NCBI GenBank assembly: GCA_905182295.1
Contig: CAJJAZ010000004.1
Location: 203,854-267,853 of the forward strand
Reading direction: 5' to 3'
From: an uncultured Flavobacteriaceae bacterium
Lineage (GTDB): Bacteria; Bacteroidota; Bacteroidia; Flavobacteriales; Flavobacteriaceae
Length of the DNA stretch: 64,000 nucleotides
Under the pieces are notes generated by a model. That model saw only the letters and a list, made by a program, of their open reading frames with translations, had not been told where the DNA came from and ran no database searches. The position numbers were made by a program, and so were the translations under genes. Below are positions 1 through 9,831 of the stretch, one piece after another (positions within the stretch are counted from its first letter, which is position 1; every line of letters begins with the position of its first letter).

Positions 1-1958
1 AATACCTCTAATAAAATTCTCTCGTTTAATGGCTTTGGGCTTTGTGGCCAATTTGGGGCATTTTCCACTGCGGCAATATAATTTCTTGGACTGGGATCTG
101 CATAGATAATGTTAAACCTAAAATCTTCTTGACTCAAAGAATAAGCCCCTACCGGATAAATATTTTTCATCATCAGATCCCAAATAGGATCCTTTACTTG
201 CGTAATATTGCTTTTCAGCAATTTCACTACTAGGGTATTGTTTATGATGGGTTGATTGGTTGTAGCAATATTATTGGCAGAAACCCCTCCATTGGCAAAC
301 TCACCCACCTGAAACACTTTCCCTAAGTAAGTGTACTGAAAAGCCACCCCCAAAACCTCATCCGAAGACAATTGCTGGCTCAGTGAAATATACCCCAAAC
401 TAGGATGAAAAGTAAAATCCCTTTGTTCGTCTAATTTTCTGGCATTTTCCAAAATAGCGTAATCAAAACCTTGATTGGCTTTATAGCCTGGAATATCAAA
501 ACCTGTCTCTACAGTGGCTATTTCGCGAATATTGTCATTCAAAAACCCACCCCTACTCATATTTTCAGGGTTTAAGGCATTTTTCTCATTCGAAGGTAAC
601 AGGCTCGCTTCTGTGGTATTGATAAACCCAGCAGCAGGAACACCCAAACGTCCCATCCTTGTTTTACCTATCGCAGCCTCTCCTAAATCTTGAAGGGCCA
701 CTACATTTCTAATGTTTTGTGTTTGCTGGGAGCGGTTGGTTACCCAAACCTCTATTCTGGTAATTTGTACCTGGCTATTGACAAAGGGGTAATCTGCTAG
801 TGCTTGGTTGTATTGGTCTCTAAAAAAATGGGACAAGAAAAAATGCTTGTCCTCTTCATAATCTAATGCTGTTAGGGAGAAGTCAGTAAGGGTTCCGCCA
901 CCTCGAGCCATCACAGAACTGTTTTGGGAGCGTTGTTCAGAGAGTACTGCAGTAATTTGGGTACGACCAAATTGCAACTGTGTCTTTACCCCAAAAAGAC
1001 TTTGTGCTCCGGTAATTAAACTACTGTTGAGGGGCATATTCACATTACCCACTTCAATATTCCTTAAAATATTGTCTGCGTTTGGATTAAAAAATTGGTC
1101 TTTGGCCGTATTGAGTGCATTAACCGCAGAGGGATCTTCTAGCAGTCCTTGGTTTTGGACAGATTGAGCCAAGCCTCCAACCCTGGTTTGTCCCAAGGTG
1201 TTTTTTGCATTGTCTAACAATTCATCTGGTGCAACACCCACCACATCCTTCACTGTAGGAGGCACGTAGGCAATTTTAATCAGGTTTTGAAAATCAAAGG
1301 TTGCCTGAGTATCATAACTTGCATTCACTGAAAGCCGCTCTCCAATTTTTCCCATGAGATTTAAACTAATCTGCTGCTCAAAATCAAAAGACAAATTGCT
1401 TCTATTTCTGGGAGACAGCGCGGGATTGTCGTTTTTCTGCCATAAAATGCCCATATCTACTCCCACAGATCCTTGGGCGTCAAAGCTAATCTCGTCTCCC
1501 CCAAAAATAGTTTTTAACAAGTCATTTTGCAGGCTAAATGAGGGCAATAGGTTTCTAACAGACAAATCTGTCGCATTTTGGTCTCCGCTCATGGCCGCTA
1601 TCTTCTCCTTGAAATAGGCTTGAATATTTTCTTTTTCTACCATGGCCCAATAGGCCTTTGGAGAAAGCACCAATGGAAGGTCAAATTGGTACCCTGCTAG
1701 GCCACCCACTAACTCATATAACTGAAGGACCTCGTTGTATTGGTATTTGCTTTTCAATGAAGCAGGCAAAGGCAACTGCAAATTTCCTTTGGATTTAAAG
1801 AGGGTGCTGTCTTGAACAGCAATCGTATCTATGGGAGTAAACGGTAGAGATTTTTTTTGAGCAAACAAGCCGTTTGTCTGAAAAAAAAGCAAACAAAAGA
1901 GCCCAAAAAAAATGGGCTTTATTTGTCTAAAATTCTTTTTTAAAAAATGGGTCTTCAA
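1..1958 (-). CDS. sprA: SprA, type IX secretion outer-membrane translocon (5' part, cut by window edge)
   Basis: SprA is the giant outer-membrane barrel through which the type IX secretion system exports proteins, and it is needed for gliding in flavobacteria. The reading frame runs about 652 codons to the window edge without a stop, so this is the N-terminal quarter or so of a protein normally over 2,000 residues long. A hydrophobic signal peptide (about residues 13-35, ending near LFAQ) is followed by long polar stretches and a DPSPRNYI segment like one I recall from SprA proteins. No ATG precedes the signal peptide in frame. TTG at 1958-1956, six bases after the ruvA stop, is the only sensible start. 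Gene order malic enzyme-ruvA-sprA is the usual flavobacterial one and supports the name. Family call is confident; the exact start is inferred. Confidence 0.88.
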   Translation of the reverse strand, partial: MKTHFLKKNFRQIKPIFFGLFCLLFFQTNGLFAQKKSLPFTPIDTIAVQDSTLFKSKGNLQLPLPASLKSKYQYNEVLQLYELVGGLAGYQFDLPLVLSPKAYWAMVEKENIQAYFKEKIAAMSGDQNATDLSVRNLLPSFSLQNDLLKTIFGGDEISFDAQGSVGVDMGILWQKNDNPALSPRNRSNLSFDFEQQISLNLMGKIGERLSVNASYDTQATFDFQNLIKIAYVPPTVKDVVGVAPDELLDNAKNTLGQTRVGGLAQSVQNQGLLEDPSAVNALNTAKDQFFNPNADNILRNIEVGNVNMPLNSSLITGAQSLFGVKTQLQFGRTQITAVLSEQRSQNSSVMARGGGTLTDFSLTALDYEEDKHFFLSHFFRDQYNQALADYPFVNSQVQITRIEVWVTNRSQQTQNIRNVVALQDLGEAAIGKTRMGRLGVPAAGFINTTEASLLPSNEKNALNPENMSRGGFLNDNIREIATVETGFDIPGYKANQGFDYAILENARKLDEQRDFTFHPSLGYISLSQQLSSDEVLGVAFQYTYLGKVFQVGEFANGGVSANNIATTNQPIINNTLVVKLLKSNITQVKDPIWDLMMKNIYPVGAYSLSQEDFRFNIIYADPSPRNYIAAVENAPNWPQSPKPLNERILLEV

Positions 1959-1963
1959 GAGTG

Positions 1964-2545
1964 TTACAAACCTTTTAGCGTCTGCTTAATAATATCTTCT
2001 ACAGAGAGGCTTGGGCTTGCTTTTAAAATTTTATCTACCATCTTTTCAGATTGCTTTCTAGCAAAGCCAAGCACTTCTAATGCAGATAACGCTTCTTCTT
2101 TATTTGTATTGTCTAAAGGCGTAGAAAGTTCTTCTAAATCGTAAATTTTAAGGATCTTATCCTTGAGTTCAATAATAACGCGCTGGGCTGTTTTTAGTCC
2201 AATTCCTTTAACAGATTGAATGGTCCCTATACTACTTGTCGCTATGGCGTCTCTCAATTCCTCTGGAGACAATGACGAAAGCATGGTTCTAGCTGTATTA
2301 GCGCCTATTCCTGATACGGAGATAAGCAACCTAAAAATAGCCCGTTCAGAGACCTCCATAAAACCATAGAGGCTGTGACTGTCTTCTTTAACTTGTAAGT
2401 GGGTGTAAATAGAAACAGCCTCGTCTGAAGGCAACAAAGAATAGGTGTGTAGTGATATATGCACCAAGTAACCTACTCCACCACATTCCACCACAATTTC
2501 TGTGGGATTCTTTTCAACTAATTTCCCTCTGAGGTGTGTAATCAT
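1964..2545 (-). CDS. ruvA: Holliday junction branch migration protein RuvA
   Basis: RuvA binds the four-way DNA junction as a tetramer and loads the RuvB motor during recombinational repair. The 193-residue length is normal. It opens with the MITHLRGKL start of the OB-fold domain, has two helix-hairpin-helix motifs (VSGIGANTA at 77-85, VKGIGLKTA at 112-120) and ends in the small RuvB-binding helical domain (EEALSALEVLGF near 149-160). It lies three bases after the malic enzyme stop and just before sprA, so the three are probably co-transcribed. Its partner ruvB is 5 kb away rather than adjacent, which is common in this phylum. Confidence 0.97.
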   Translation of the reverse strand: MITHLRGKLVEKNPTEIVVECGGVGYLVHISLHTYSLLPSDEAVSIYTHLQVKEDSHSLYGFMEVSERAIFRLLISVSGIGANTARTMLSSLSPEELRDAIATSSIGTIQSVKGIGLKTAQRVIIELKDKILKIYDLEELSTPLDNTNKEEALSALEVLGFARKQSEKMVDKILKASPSLSVEDIIKQTLKGL

Positions 2546-2548
2546 CTG

Positions 2549-4846
2549 TTACGATTTAGCCATTTTAGCACGCTTCCTTTTTTCCCTTTCTTGGGCATCT
2601 ATTACAGCTACTGCAGCCATGTTTACAATTTCGTCTACACTAGCGCCCAATTGCAAAATATGGACAGATTTCCTTAACCCCATCATGATAGGCCCTATAG
2701 AGTCTGCACCATTGAGTTCTTTCATGAGTTTGTAGGTGATATTTGCAGATTCTAGGTTTGGAAAAATTAAGGTATTCACTTTTTTCCCTGCCAATTTAGA
2801 GAAAGGAAATTTCTCTTGGTGCAATACTTTGTTCAGTGCAAAATCCATTTGCACCTCTCCATCTGCTATTAAGTCTGGACTCTCCGTATGTAAAATACGC
2901 ACTGCCTGTTTTACCTTATTAGCATTTGGATGGGAAGAAGAACCAAAGTTAGCATAAGACAGCAACGCTGTGATAGATTCAAATCCAAAAGTCTTGGCCA
3001 CATTGGCGGTCATTTGAGCAGTCTCCGCTATGGTTTCTGCAGATGGATCTATATTGATCGAGGTATCCGATAAGAACATAGGCCCTCGCTCGGTAATCAT
3101 AATATTGGTCGTAGCCACACGTTTAACGTTATTGGCCCTACCAATGACCTCAAGAATTGGTTTTACTACCGTCGGATAAGCCCTTGAATAACCAGAAATC
3201 ATTCCGTCTGCATCTCCCATAAGCACCATCATAGCACTGAAATAATTGCGCTCACGCATTTTTATTTCTGCCTGATACTGAGTGACCCCTGTCCTTCTTC
3301 TTTGCTCCCAATAAGAAGTAGCATAGGCATTTCGCTGTGCACGGGTAGCATTATCAGTAGGATCTATAATGTCTAAATCTGCCTCAAATTCAATCTCTGT
3401 CTTTAATTCTTCTATAATGGTTTTGTTACCCAAGAGAATTGGAATAGCAATCCCTTCGTCATAGACAATTTGAGCCGCTTTCAATACGTCTAAATGATCT
3501 GCTTCTGCAAAGACAATTTTCTTAGCGTTCATCTTAGCCCTTGTATGAAGCAGACGTACTATTTTGTTGTCATTCCCAGAGCGCTGCATAAGGGCCTCTT
3601 TGTATTTCTCCCAATCTTCAATAGGCTCTTTAGCAACACCACTCTCCATAGCTGCTCTAGCAATAGCAGGAGGGATTTCAGAGATAAGCCTTGGATCAAA
3701 AGGCTTTGGAATAATATATTCTCTACTAAAAGCCAATCTAGTTTCTCCATAAGCAATATTCACTTGCTCTGGAACAGGTTCTTTAGCCAAATCTGCCAAA
3801 GCTTTCACTGCGGCCATTTTCATGGCCTCATTAATTTTTGTAGCGCGAACATCTAAAGCCCCTCTAAATATGAATGGGAAACCCAATACATTATTGACTT
3901 GATTGGGATGGTCCGAACGACCGGTAGCCATAATAATGTCTTTTCTCGTGTCCATAGCCAATTTGTAATCAATCTCGGGATCTGGATTGGCCATAGCAAA
4001 AACAATAGGATCGTCTGCCATTGAAGTAAGCATAGAAGGGGTCACAATGTCTGCGACAGATAGTCCAACAAAAACATCTGCGTTTACCATGGCTTCATCC
4101 AAGGTATCTATCTTTCTTGCTGTAGCAAATTCCTCTTTCTCTGAGGACAAATTAGGCCTGTCTTTTCTAATCACCCCTTTACTGTCTAACATGACAATAT
4201 TTTCTGCTTTAGCGCCAAAAGCTTTATATAGTTTAGTACAAGATACTGCCGCAGCTCCCGCACCACTAATCACAATAAGCACCTGCTCAATAGACTTCTC
4301 CGCCAAATCTAAAGCGTTTAAAAGTGCCGCTGCAGAGATTATGGCCGTTCCATGTTGGTCGTCATGCATGACGGGAATGTCTAATTCTTCCTTTAACCTT
4401 CTTTCAATTTCAAAGGCTTCAGGAGCTTTAATATCTTCTAAGTTAATTCCACCAAAAGTAGGCGCAATGGTTTTAACTGTTTGAATAAAAGTCTCTATGT
4501 CCTTCGTATCCAATTCTATATCTATACTGTCTATGTCTGCAAAAATCTTAAATAGCAAACACTTTCCTTCCATTACTGGCTTTGAAGCCATAGGCCCTAT
4601 GTCGCCCAAACCAAGAACCGCTGTTCCATTGGTTATAACAGCCACCAAATTACCTTTGGCAGTATACTTATAAACATTTTCAGGATCTTTCTCTATTTCT
4701 AGGCAAGGCGCTGCAACTCCTGGAGAATAGGCTAAGGCCAAATCTCTTTGAGTAGCGTAAGGTTTAGTAGGAACAATCTTAATCTTTCCAGGCTGAGGTT
4801 TGGCATGATACACCAATGCTTCTCTCCTGATTTTTTGCTTGCTCAT
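2549..4846 (-). CDS. maeB: NADP-dependent malic enzyme with C-terminal phosphotransacetylase-like domain
   Basis: A MaeB-type fusion that decarboxylates malate to pyruvate with reduction of NAD(P). The 765 residues match the usual size of about 760. The malic enzyme half (about 1-430) shows Tyr40 in AYSPGVAAP, the LGLGDIGP segment near 78-85, HDDQHGTA near 165, a GAGAAA nucleotide loop and MANPDPE. The rest (about 430-765) resembles phosphate acetyltransferase and in this family is thought to act in regulation by acetyl-CoA rather than catalysis. It heads the unit with ruvA and sprA. A TAnnTTTG-type box (TACCTTTG on the minus strand, 4865-4872) lies 18 bases before the ATG and is probably its promoter; no TTG is seen at the right distance upstream. 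Confidence 0.95.
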   Translation of the reverse strand: MSKQKIRREALVYHAKPQPGKIKIVPTKPYATQRDLALAYSPGVAAPCLEIEKDPENVYKYTAKGNLVAVITNGTAVLGLGDIGPMASKPVMEGKCLLFKIFADIDSIDIELDTKDIETFIQTVKTIAPTFGGINLEDIKAPEAFEIERRLKEELDIPVMHDDQHGTAIISAAALLNALDLAEKSIEQVLIVISGAGAAAVSCTKLYKAFGAKAENIVMLDSKGVIRKDRPNLSSEKEEFATARKIDTLDEAMVNADVFVGLSVADIVTPSMLTSMADDPIVFAMANPDPEIDYKLAMDTRKDIIMATGRSDHPNQVNNVLGFPFIFRGALDVRATKINEAMKMAAVKALADLAKEPVPEQVNIAYGETRLAFSREYIIPKPFDPRLISEIPPAIARAAMESGVAKEPIEDWEKYKEALMQRSGNDNKIVRLLHTRAKMNAKKIVFAEADHLDVLKAAQIVYDEGIAIPILLGNKTIIEELKTEIEFEADLDIIDPTDNATRAQRNAYATSYWEQRRRTGVTQYQAEIKMRERNYFSAMMVLMGDADGMISGYSRAYPTVVKPILEVIGRANNVKRVATTNIMITERGPMFLSDTSINIDPSAETIAETAQMTANVAKTFGFESITALLSYANFGSSSHPNANKVKQAVRILHTESPDLIADGEVQMDFALNKVLHQEKFPFSKLAGKKVNTLIFPNLESANITYKLMKELNGADSIGPIMMGLRKSVHILQLGASVDEIVNMAAVAVIDAQEREKRKRAKMAKS

Positions 4847-4864
4847 AGTTGCTTATTTATCCCA

Positions 4865-4872
4865 CAAAGGTA
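4865..4872 (-). promoter_or_regulatory. Candidate -7 box of maeB-ruvA-sprA
   Basis: On the minus strand this reads TACCTTTG, a full match to the Bacteroidota -7 consensus TAnnTTTG, 18 bases before the maeB ATG. No matching -33 TTG is found at 17-21 bases, so support rests on the box and its position alone. Confidence 0.45.
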
Positions 4873-4898
4873 AGGGTATTATTTGTGAATCATAACTG

Positions 4899-4935
4899 AA
4901 AAAGGATGCAACTTGTGACAAATTGCATCCTTTTT
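4899..4935. terminator. Long palindromic terminator between symporter and maeB
   Basis: A 13-base arm (4899-4911, AAAAAGGATGCAA) is perfectly complementary to 4923-4935. The 11-base loop can itself pair (TTGT/ACAA around one G), making an extended hairpin. It is A-rich on one side and T-rich on the other, so it can end transcription in either direction. It lies just after the symporter stop at 4957 (minus), which is the transcript it most likely ends. Confidence 0.8.
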
Positions 4936-4956
4936 CGTTTGTATTTATACCTGAAT

Positions 4957-6672
4957 TTACCAGAAAAAACCAACTAAAATTGTGGTTGCAATCAGTAAGA
5001 TAATAGAGAGTATTCTGTAGTTTTTAAACCAAGGCAATGCCTTAAGTTCAATAGTTTCAGCAGTATAAATGGCTTTTTTATAAGTGTAGTCTGCTACTTT
5101 TTGTGCCTCCGGTAGTCCGGTAGCTAAGCTCACTACAACATGAACAACAACAGCAATCACAAATAATAAATTGGCTTTTGCTAAGAAATGAAATTCATTT
5201 AATGAAGGCACTAAGTCAATTGAGGCAGAAACAATCATAAAAATAGCAAATGCACCTCCAGCCATAAGACTGGCAAAAGCACCGTGTGCATTGGCTCGTT
5301 TCCAGAATAAACCCAACACAAATGCAGACACTACAGGAGGAGAAGTAAAGGCGATCACCAATTGCAAATAGCCCCATAAAGAATCACTTACTTTCTCAAT
5401 AAAAGGCACCCAGGCAGAAGCTAAGACTACAAGAACCAGCGTAGCTATCTGACCCACTCGGACCAATTGTTTGGAGGTGAGTTCTGGTCTAAATTGCTTT
5501 ACAAAGTCCATTGTAATTAAGGTAGAAGCTGAGTTGAACGTAGCAGAAACACTAGACATCATGGCTGCCAATAAACCAGCTACAACCAATCCTAAAACAC
5601 CTGTAGGTAATAATTTAAACAACAACACAGGATAGGTCAGGTTAGGGCAGTCAGATAAATTTGTGCAAATACCGTCGCCCACTGGGTAATTTAATGAAGA
5701 AATATCTAAATCATTAAAAAGTAACAGCGCCAATACTCCAGGCACTATCATGATAAAAATGACTGGTAATTTTAAAAGGCCCGCAAACAAGGCGCCCCAT
5801 CTTCCGTGATTCAGGTTTTTTGCACCCAGCACCCTTTGTACCATAAACTGGTTGTTGGCCCAAAAATAGAATCCTAACAAAGGTACTCCTGTAAGCAGTC
5901 CCCACCAAGGCATAAAGTCGTCATTATTGGGTCGCACTAAGCTAAAGACCTCTCCGCTATTGGCAGGAATAAATTTACCTTCCGCCAAACGGTTTCCAAA
6001 ATTAACCTCTCCCGCGGCAAGCATATTGTCTAACTGAGACATCATGGCATCCCAGCCCCCTCCGAGTTCTTCAAAAGCAAAGAAAGTAAGCAAACAGGAT
6101 CCTATAATCAATAAAACGGCTTGAATGACCTCCGTTTGAATCACAGAATTCAAGCCTCCAGGAATGGTATATGCAGCTGCTGCTGCAGCCAGTATAATGA
6201 TAATGATCGTTGAGCTCACCTCAGGGAATAACAACTTTAGTACAATACTACCCACATATAATCCAGCAGCAGTGTCTACCATTACATTTCCAAGAATGGT
6301 GATAAAAGAAAAATAGTACCTAGACTTTTTATCGTACCTACGCTCTAAAAATTCAGGCATGGTATACACTCCGGATCTGAGGTAAAAAGGCAAAAAGAAT
6401 ATGGCAAAGAAAATAAGAACTACCACTGCATACCACTCGTAGTTGTATACATTTATATTGGTCTGAAAAGCATCTGAAGCCAAACCGACCAAAGTAGAAC
6501 TAGATATATTGGCAGAAAATAAAGCAATCCCTACAATAGGCCATGTCATGGTTCTACCGCCTAAGAAATAGTCTTCTGAACTACTTCGCTTAGATTTAGA
6601 TATTCCATAAATTACAATTCCCAATAGATATATCAGTATCACTGCAATATCTAGCGTAGCTAATTCATTCAT
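4957..6672 (-). CDS. Sodium:solute symporter (SSS/SglT-like)
   Basis: An inner-membrane carrier of 571 residues with about 14 hydrophobic helices, using the sodium gradient to import a solute. The family signature is clear near the N-terminus: YFLGGRTMTWP followed by GIALFSANISSSTLVG, which in SGLT-type carriers is the first helix and its sodium site. A further match is the MMSSVSATFNSASTLITMD region. Substrate cannot be told from sequence; sugar (SglT-like) is the closest family label. There is an extra periplasmic-type loop with two cysteines (ICTNLSDCP). It is a single-gene unit: the hairpin at 4899-4935 follows, and a TATATTTG box lies about 66 bases upstream. Confidence 0.87.
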   Translation of the reverse strand: MNELATLDIAVILIYLLGIVIYGISKSKRSSSEDYFLGGRTMTWPIVGIALFSANISSSTLVGLASDAFQTNINVYNYEWYAVVVLIFFAIFFLPFYLRSGVYTMPEFLERRYDKKSRYYFSFITILGNVMVDTAAGLYVGSIVLKLLFPEVSSTIIIIILAAAAAAYTIPGGLNSVIQTEVIQAVLLIIGSCLLTFFAFEELGGGWDAMMSQLDNMLAAGEVNFGNRLAEGKFIPANSGEVFSLVRPNNDDFMPWWGLLTGVPLLGFYFWANNQFMVQRVLGAKNLNHGRWGALFAGLLKLPVIFIMIVPGVLALLLFNDLDISSLNYPVGDGICTNLSDCPNLTYPVLLFKLLPTGVLGLVVAGLLAAMMSSVSATFNSASTLITMDFVKQFRPELTSKQLVRVGQIATLVLVVLASAWVPFIEKVSDSLWGYLQLVIAFTSPPVVSAFVLGLFWKRANAHGAFASLMAGGAFAIFMIVSASIDLVPSLNEFHFLAKANLLFVIAVVVHVVVSLATGLPEAQKVADYTYKKAIYTAETIELKALPWFKNYRILSIILLIATTILVGFFW

Positions 6673-6737
6673 AAAATTTGATTGTTTTTAAAAACGCCAA
6701 GCTGGTAAGCTTTTTTGTTTATTGTTTAGGTGAATTC

Positions 6738-6764
6738 CAAATATATTAAGAAAATGTTAATCAA
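6738..6764 (-). promoter_or_regulatory. Candidate promoter of the sodium symporter
   Basis: The minus strand carries TATATTTG at 6738-6745, matching TAnnTTTG, with TTG at 6762-6764 giving a 16-base spacer, shorter than the usual 19. It predicts a leader of roughly 60 bases that includes a small AAGCT/AGCTT hairpin. Confidence 0.45.
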
Positions 6765-6815
6765 TTGAGATAAAATCTTGTTTTAAGCAAAAACCCCAAT
6801 CCAATAACTTTAAAA

Positions 6816-7751
6816 TTATTTAATCTTTAAGAAGGTGACATTACGCTTAAAACCCTCATATTTTGTTCTTTTAACAGCAGATTTTTTAAAAATCTGCGAA
6901 AACACCTCTTGGGTAATTTCTTCCCAATCTTTTTTGGTGTTTTCAAGAAGTCTAAGGTCTGGATTAAATAACGGTTCGTTGTGGGCCTTGGAAAAACGGT
7001 TCCAAGGGCAGACATCTTGGCAAATATCACAGCCAAATGCCCAGTCTTGAAACTGACCAGAAACCTCTTTTGGAATGGCCTCTTTTAATTCAATGGTGAA
7101 ATAAGAAATACATTTAGAACCGTCTACCTCATAAGGGGTTATAGCTTGAGTAGGACAGGCATCTATACAAGCAGTACAAGTGCCACAGTGATCAGATGTA
7201 ATAGGATCCTGAGGTAAATCTATATCTAAAACAAGTTCTGCTATAAAATAGAATGACCCCACCTGCTGGGTCAATAAATTACTGTTTTTACCGATCCAGC
7301 CTAGTCCGCTTTTAGCGGCCCAAGCTTTTTCTAAAATCGGAGCGGAATCTACAAATGCCCTACCCCCTATCTGGCCCACCTGGGCCGACACCCTTTCCAG
7401 CAAAGTTTTTAGCTTATTCTTTATGACCTCATGATAATCCTGACCATAGGCATATTTTGCTATTTTATAGGAGTCTGAGGACTGTTTTTGCTCCGGAAAA
7501 TAGTTATACAAGAGACTCACCACTGACTTAGCGCCTGGAACCAATTTGGTGGGATCCAATCGCTTGTCAAAATGGTTTTCCATATAACCCATTTTTCCTT
7601 GCTTGGCCTCTTTGAGCCACTTTTCTAAACGAGGGGCTTCTTCTTCCAGCAAACCCGCTTTAGAGATTCCGCAAGAAATAAACCCAAGAAGCGCTGCTTC
7701 TTGCTTAAAAAGCAATGCATGATTTTCTTGATGGTGTTCAGAGGTGGTCAT
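6816..7751 (-). CDS. queG: Epoxyqueuosine reductase QueG
   Basis: QueG carries out the last step of queuosine synthesis, reducing epoxyqueuosine in the tRNA wobble position using cobalamin and two [4Fe-4S] clusters. The 311-residue protein shows the acidic FVDSAPI motif (Asp135, matching the proposed catalytic Asp), ferredoxin-like cysteines at 189, 192, 195 and 199 ([12 protein letters not shown]) and the second set at 241, 244 and 248 ([11 protein letters not shown]). It lacks the long C-terminal HEAT-like extension found in some QueG proteins. The start lies six bases after the ruvB stop, so the two are translated from one message. Confidence 0.95.
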   Translation of the reverse strand: MTTSEHHQENHALLFKQEAALLGFISCGISKAGLLEEEAPRLEKWLKEAKQGKMGYMENHFDKRLDPTKLVPGAKSVVSLLYNYFPEQKQSSDSYKIAKYAYGQDYHEVIKNKLKTLLERVSAQVGQIGGRAFVDSAPILEKAWAAKSGLGWIGKNSNLLTQQVGSFYFIAELVLDIDLPQDPITSDHCGTCTACIDACPTQAITPYEVDGSKCISYFTIELKEAIPKEVSGQFQDWAFGCDICQDVCPWNRFSKAHNEPLFNPDLRLLENTKKDWEEITQEVFSQIFKKSAVKRTKYEGFKRNVTFLKIK

Positions 7752-7757
7752 TAAAAT

Positions 7758-8780
7758 CTAAAACAAGCCTCCTTGCTCTGGCGATTTGGTTCTACCTAAA
7801 TGGGTATATGCCGCAGCAGTCACTTCTCTTCCTCTAGGGGTGCGCATAATAAAACCTTGTTGTATGAGAAAAGGTTCATAGACCTCTTCAATAGTTTCCG
7901 CACTTTCAGAGACCGCAGTCGCTAAAGTGGTAATCCCAACTGGACCACCCTTGAATTTATCTATCAGGGTAGTGAGTATTTTATTGTCCATCTCATCTAG
8001 TCCATGGGCGTCTACATGAAGTGCGCCTAAGCCAAATTGGGCAATGTCGAGGTCAATTTTTCCATTTCCCTTAATCTGAGCAAAATCCCTTACCCTTCTG
8101 AGTAAAGCATTACAAATCCTTGGCGTTCCCCTACTCCTACCTGCTATTTCAATAGCAGCCTCATCTGTTATAGGTACCTTAAGTATCTCTGCAGAGCGGG
8201 TAACAATAGTAGCAAGTAATTCCGTAGAATAATACTGAAGACGGCTTTGAATACCAAAACGAGCACGCATGGGTGCGGTAAGCAAACCCGAGCGCGTGGT
8301 AGCGCCAATTAAAGTAAAGGGATTTAAATGAATCTGAACAGAACGGGCATTTGGTCCGCTTTCTATCATAATATCAATCTTATAATCTTCCATGGCGGAG
8401 TACAGATATTCCTCCACTATAGGACTTAAACGGTGTATTTCATCTATAAAAAGCACATCTCGCTCTTCTAAATTTGTCAACAGTCCTGCCAAATCACCAG
8501 GTTTATCTAATACAGGCCCTGAGGTGATTTTAATACCCACCCCTAGTTCATTGGCAAGTATATGGGCTAAAGTCGTTTTTCCAAGTCCTGGAGGGCCGTG
8601 AAAAAGGGTGTGATCTAAAGCTTCTTCTCTTAAATTTGCCGCCTCAACAAAGACACTTAAATTCTCCAGCACCTGCTCTTGACCCGTAAAATCTTTAAAA
8701 CTCAGTGGCCTCAAAGCCTTTTCAATGTCTAGGGATTCTGGGGTTAGATGATCAGATGTAGGATCTAAGTGTTCATTCAT
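7758..8780 (-). CDS. ruvB: Holliday junction helicase motor RuvB
   Basis: RuvB is the AAA+ ATPase ring that drives branch migration on RuvA-bound junctions. At 340 residues it has the Walker A loop GPPGLGKTT (62-70), Walker B LFIDEIH (110-116), the sensor/arginine-finger stretch [18 protein letters not shown] and the winged-helix C-terminal domain ending RTPRGREVT. All key residues are present. It is followed by queG after six bases and preceded by the GIN-domain gene 37 bases upstream, without a clear promoter between them. Confidence 0.97.
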   Translation of the reverse strand: MNEHLDPTSDHLTPESLDIEKALRPLSFKDFTGQEQVLENLSVFVEAANLREEALDHTLFHGPPGLGKTTLAHILANELGVGIKITSGPVLDKPGDLAGLLTNLEERDVLFIDEIHRLSPIVEEYLYSAMEDYKIDIMIESGPNARSVQIHLNPFTLIGATTRSGLLTAPMRARFGIQSRLQYYSTELLATIVTRSAEILKVPITDEAAIEIAGRSRGTPRICNALLRRVRDFAQIKGNGKIDLDIAQFGLGALHVDAHGLDEMDNKILTTLIDKFKGGPVGITTLATAVSESAETIEEVYEPFLIQQGFIMRTPRGREVTAAAYTHLGRTKSPEQGGLF

Positions 8781-8817
8781 AAGGGTAAAGATAAGATTTA
8801 AAAACAGCTGAAAATTT

Positions 8818-9666
8818 CTATTTTAATAGCTTTTTTCTCAATACGGATGTTCCTGAAAATTCCAGTAAGTCTATTCTTGGCGTACCATAAAGGTCTAACT
8901 GACTTTCCTGTTTGGAAAAATAAGTGAGGTGAGACAAAATATAAAGGTCTATTTTAGATTTCCCTGAAGCGTGAACACTGGCCTCATTGATCGAAAGATC
9001 TGTACCATCTAATTGTGATGTACCTTCAAAAGAAGCGGTTAAAAAAGCCAAAGTACCCCCCCACTTTAAAGAAGCCTTATCCTGCATATTCAATTGCGCA
9101 GTATCACTGACATCCCCATAAATAGTTGCGGTGGCGCGACCTGTCAATCTTAGCGATAAAGAAGTGAAGGACCCATTGATATTCACGAAAGATTTTTCAG
9201 CTACAGACACACTTAAACTAGGAACAGTCCCAGCAACTGCCACTGTAGCGTTACCAGAAAGGGCTAGGTGCGTTTTTTTAAAACGCGGGTCCAAAGTAAG
9301 TCCCAACTCACCTGAAGAAATAGCAACACGGTCCAAATTTGGCGTAAGCAAAGTAATATCTAACTGCTTACTAGCCGTGATTTGGTAATAGGTGCTAATG
9401 TATAACACACTATCTGTCACTTGAAATTTAAATACAGGAGGCAGGTTGTCGTCTGCAATCATAGATACTCCAGTAGTGTCAGACGCCACTAAATTAAGCC
9501 TAAGTGCATTGTCCAATACTATAGCACTAAATGGCTCTAAAGGGGCGTTGTAAGGAGCTACAATTCTATTGCCTTTAATCTTAGGCACCTTCTGTGCCTG
9601 TGCAATAGAAAAGCCAAAAAGAAATAAAAAGATAAATGATTTGTAAAAACGAGCGATTTGCTTCAT
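8818..9666 (-). CDS. Exported head-GIN (DUF2807) domain protein
   Basis: A 282-residue protein with an N-terminal signal peptide (hydrophobic [15 protein letters not shown] at about 11-25), so it is periplasmic or surface exposed. The mature part is built of repeated beta-strand units with spaced turns (for example the [17 protein letters not shown] region), as in the DUF2807 putative auto-transporter adhesin / head-GIN family common in Bacteroidota. Function is unknown in the family; adhesion has been suggested only from shape. It may share a message with ruvB and queG downstream. The family assignment is by composition and pattern, so moderate. Confidence 0.7.
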   Translation of the reverse strand: MKQIARFYKSFIFLFLFGFSIAQAQKVPKIKGNRIVAPYNAPLEPFSAIVLDNALRLNLVASDTTGVSMIADDNLPPVFKFQVTDSVLYISTYYQITASKQLDITLLTPNLDRVAISSGELGLTLDPRFKKTHLALSGNATVAVAGTVPSLSVSVAEKSFVNINGSFTSLSLRLTGRATATIYGDVSDTAQLNMQDKASLKWGGTLAFLTASFEGTSQLDGTDLSINEASVHASGKSKIDLYILSHLTYFSKQESQLDLYGTPRIDLLEFSGTSVLRKKLLK

Positions 9667-9755
9667 AAAATGGGACTATTAATAGTGATATTTCACTGCA
9701 TTAAATTATAAAAAATGAGTGAATTAAGCGTTAATAAGATCATAGAATTGCAAAA

Positions 9756-9782
9756 AAAGCCCTAACAAAATGTTAGGGCTTT
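9756..9782 (-). terminator. Terminator of the respiratory (act-cox) operon
   Basis: A 12-base perfect stem (9756-9767 with 9771-9782, core GCCCTAACA) closes a three-base loop. On the minus strand it is followed by a T run, giving a classic intrinsic terminator about 50 bases after the ctaD stop. Confidence 0.88.
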
Positions 9783-9831
9783 ATAATTAAAGCAGTAATG
9801 CTGTAAATGAATAATTGTAGACTTATACTGT

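Noticed and set aside
1354-1617. Plus-strand frame opposite sprA
   Set aside because: The minus-strand SprA frame is open through the whole region and is well supported; this is its shadow.
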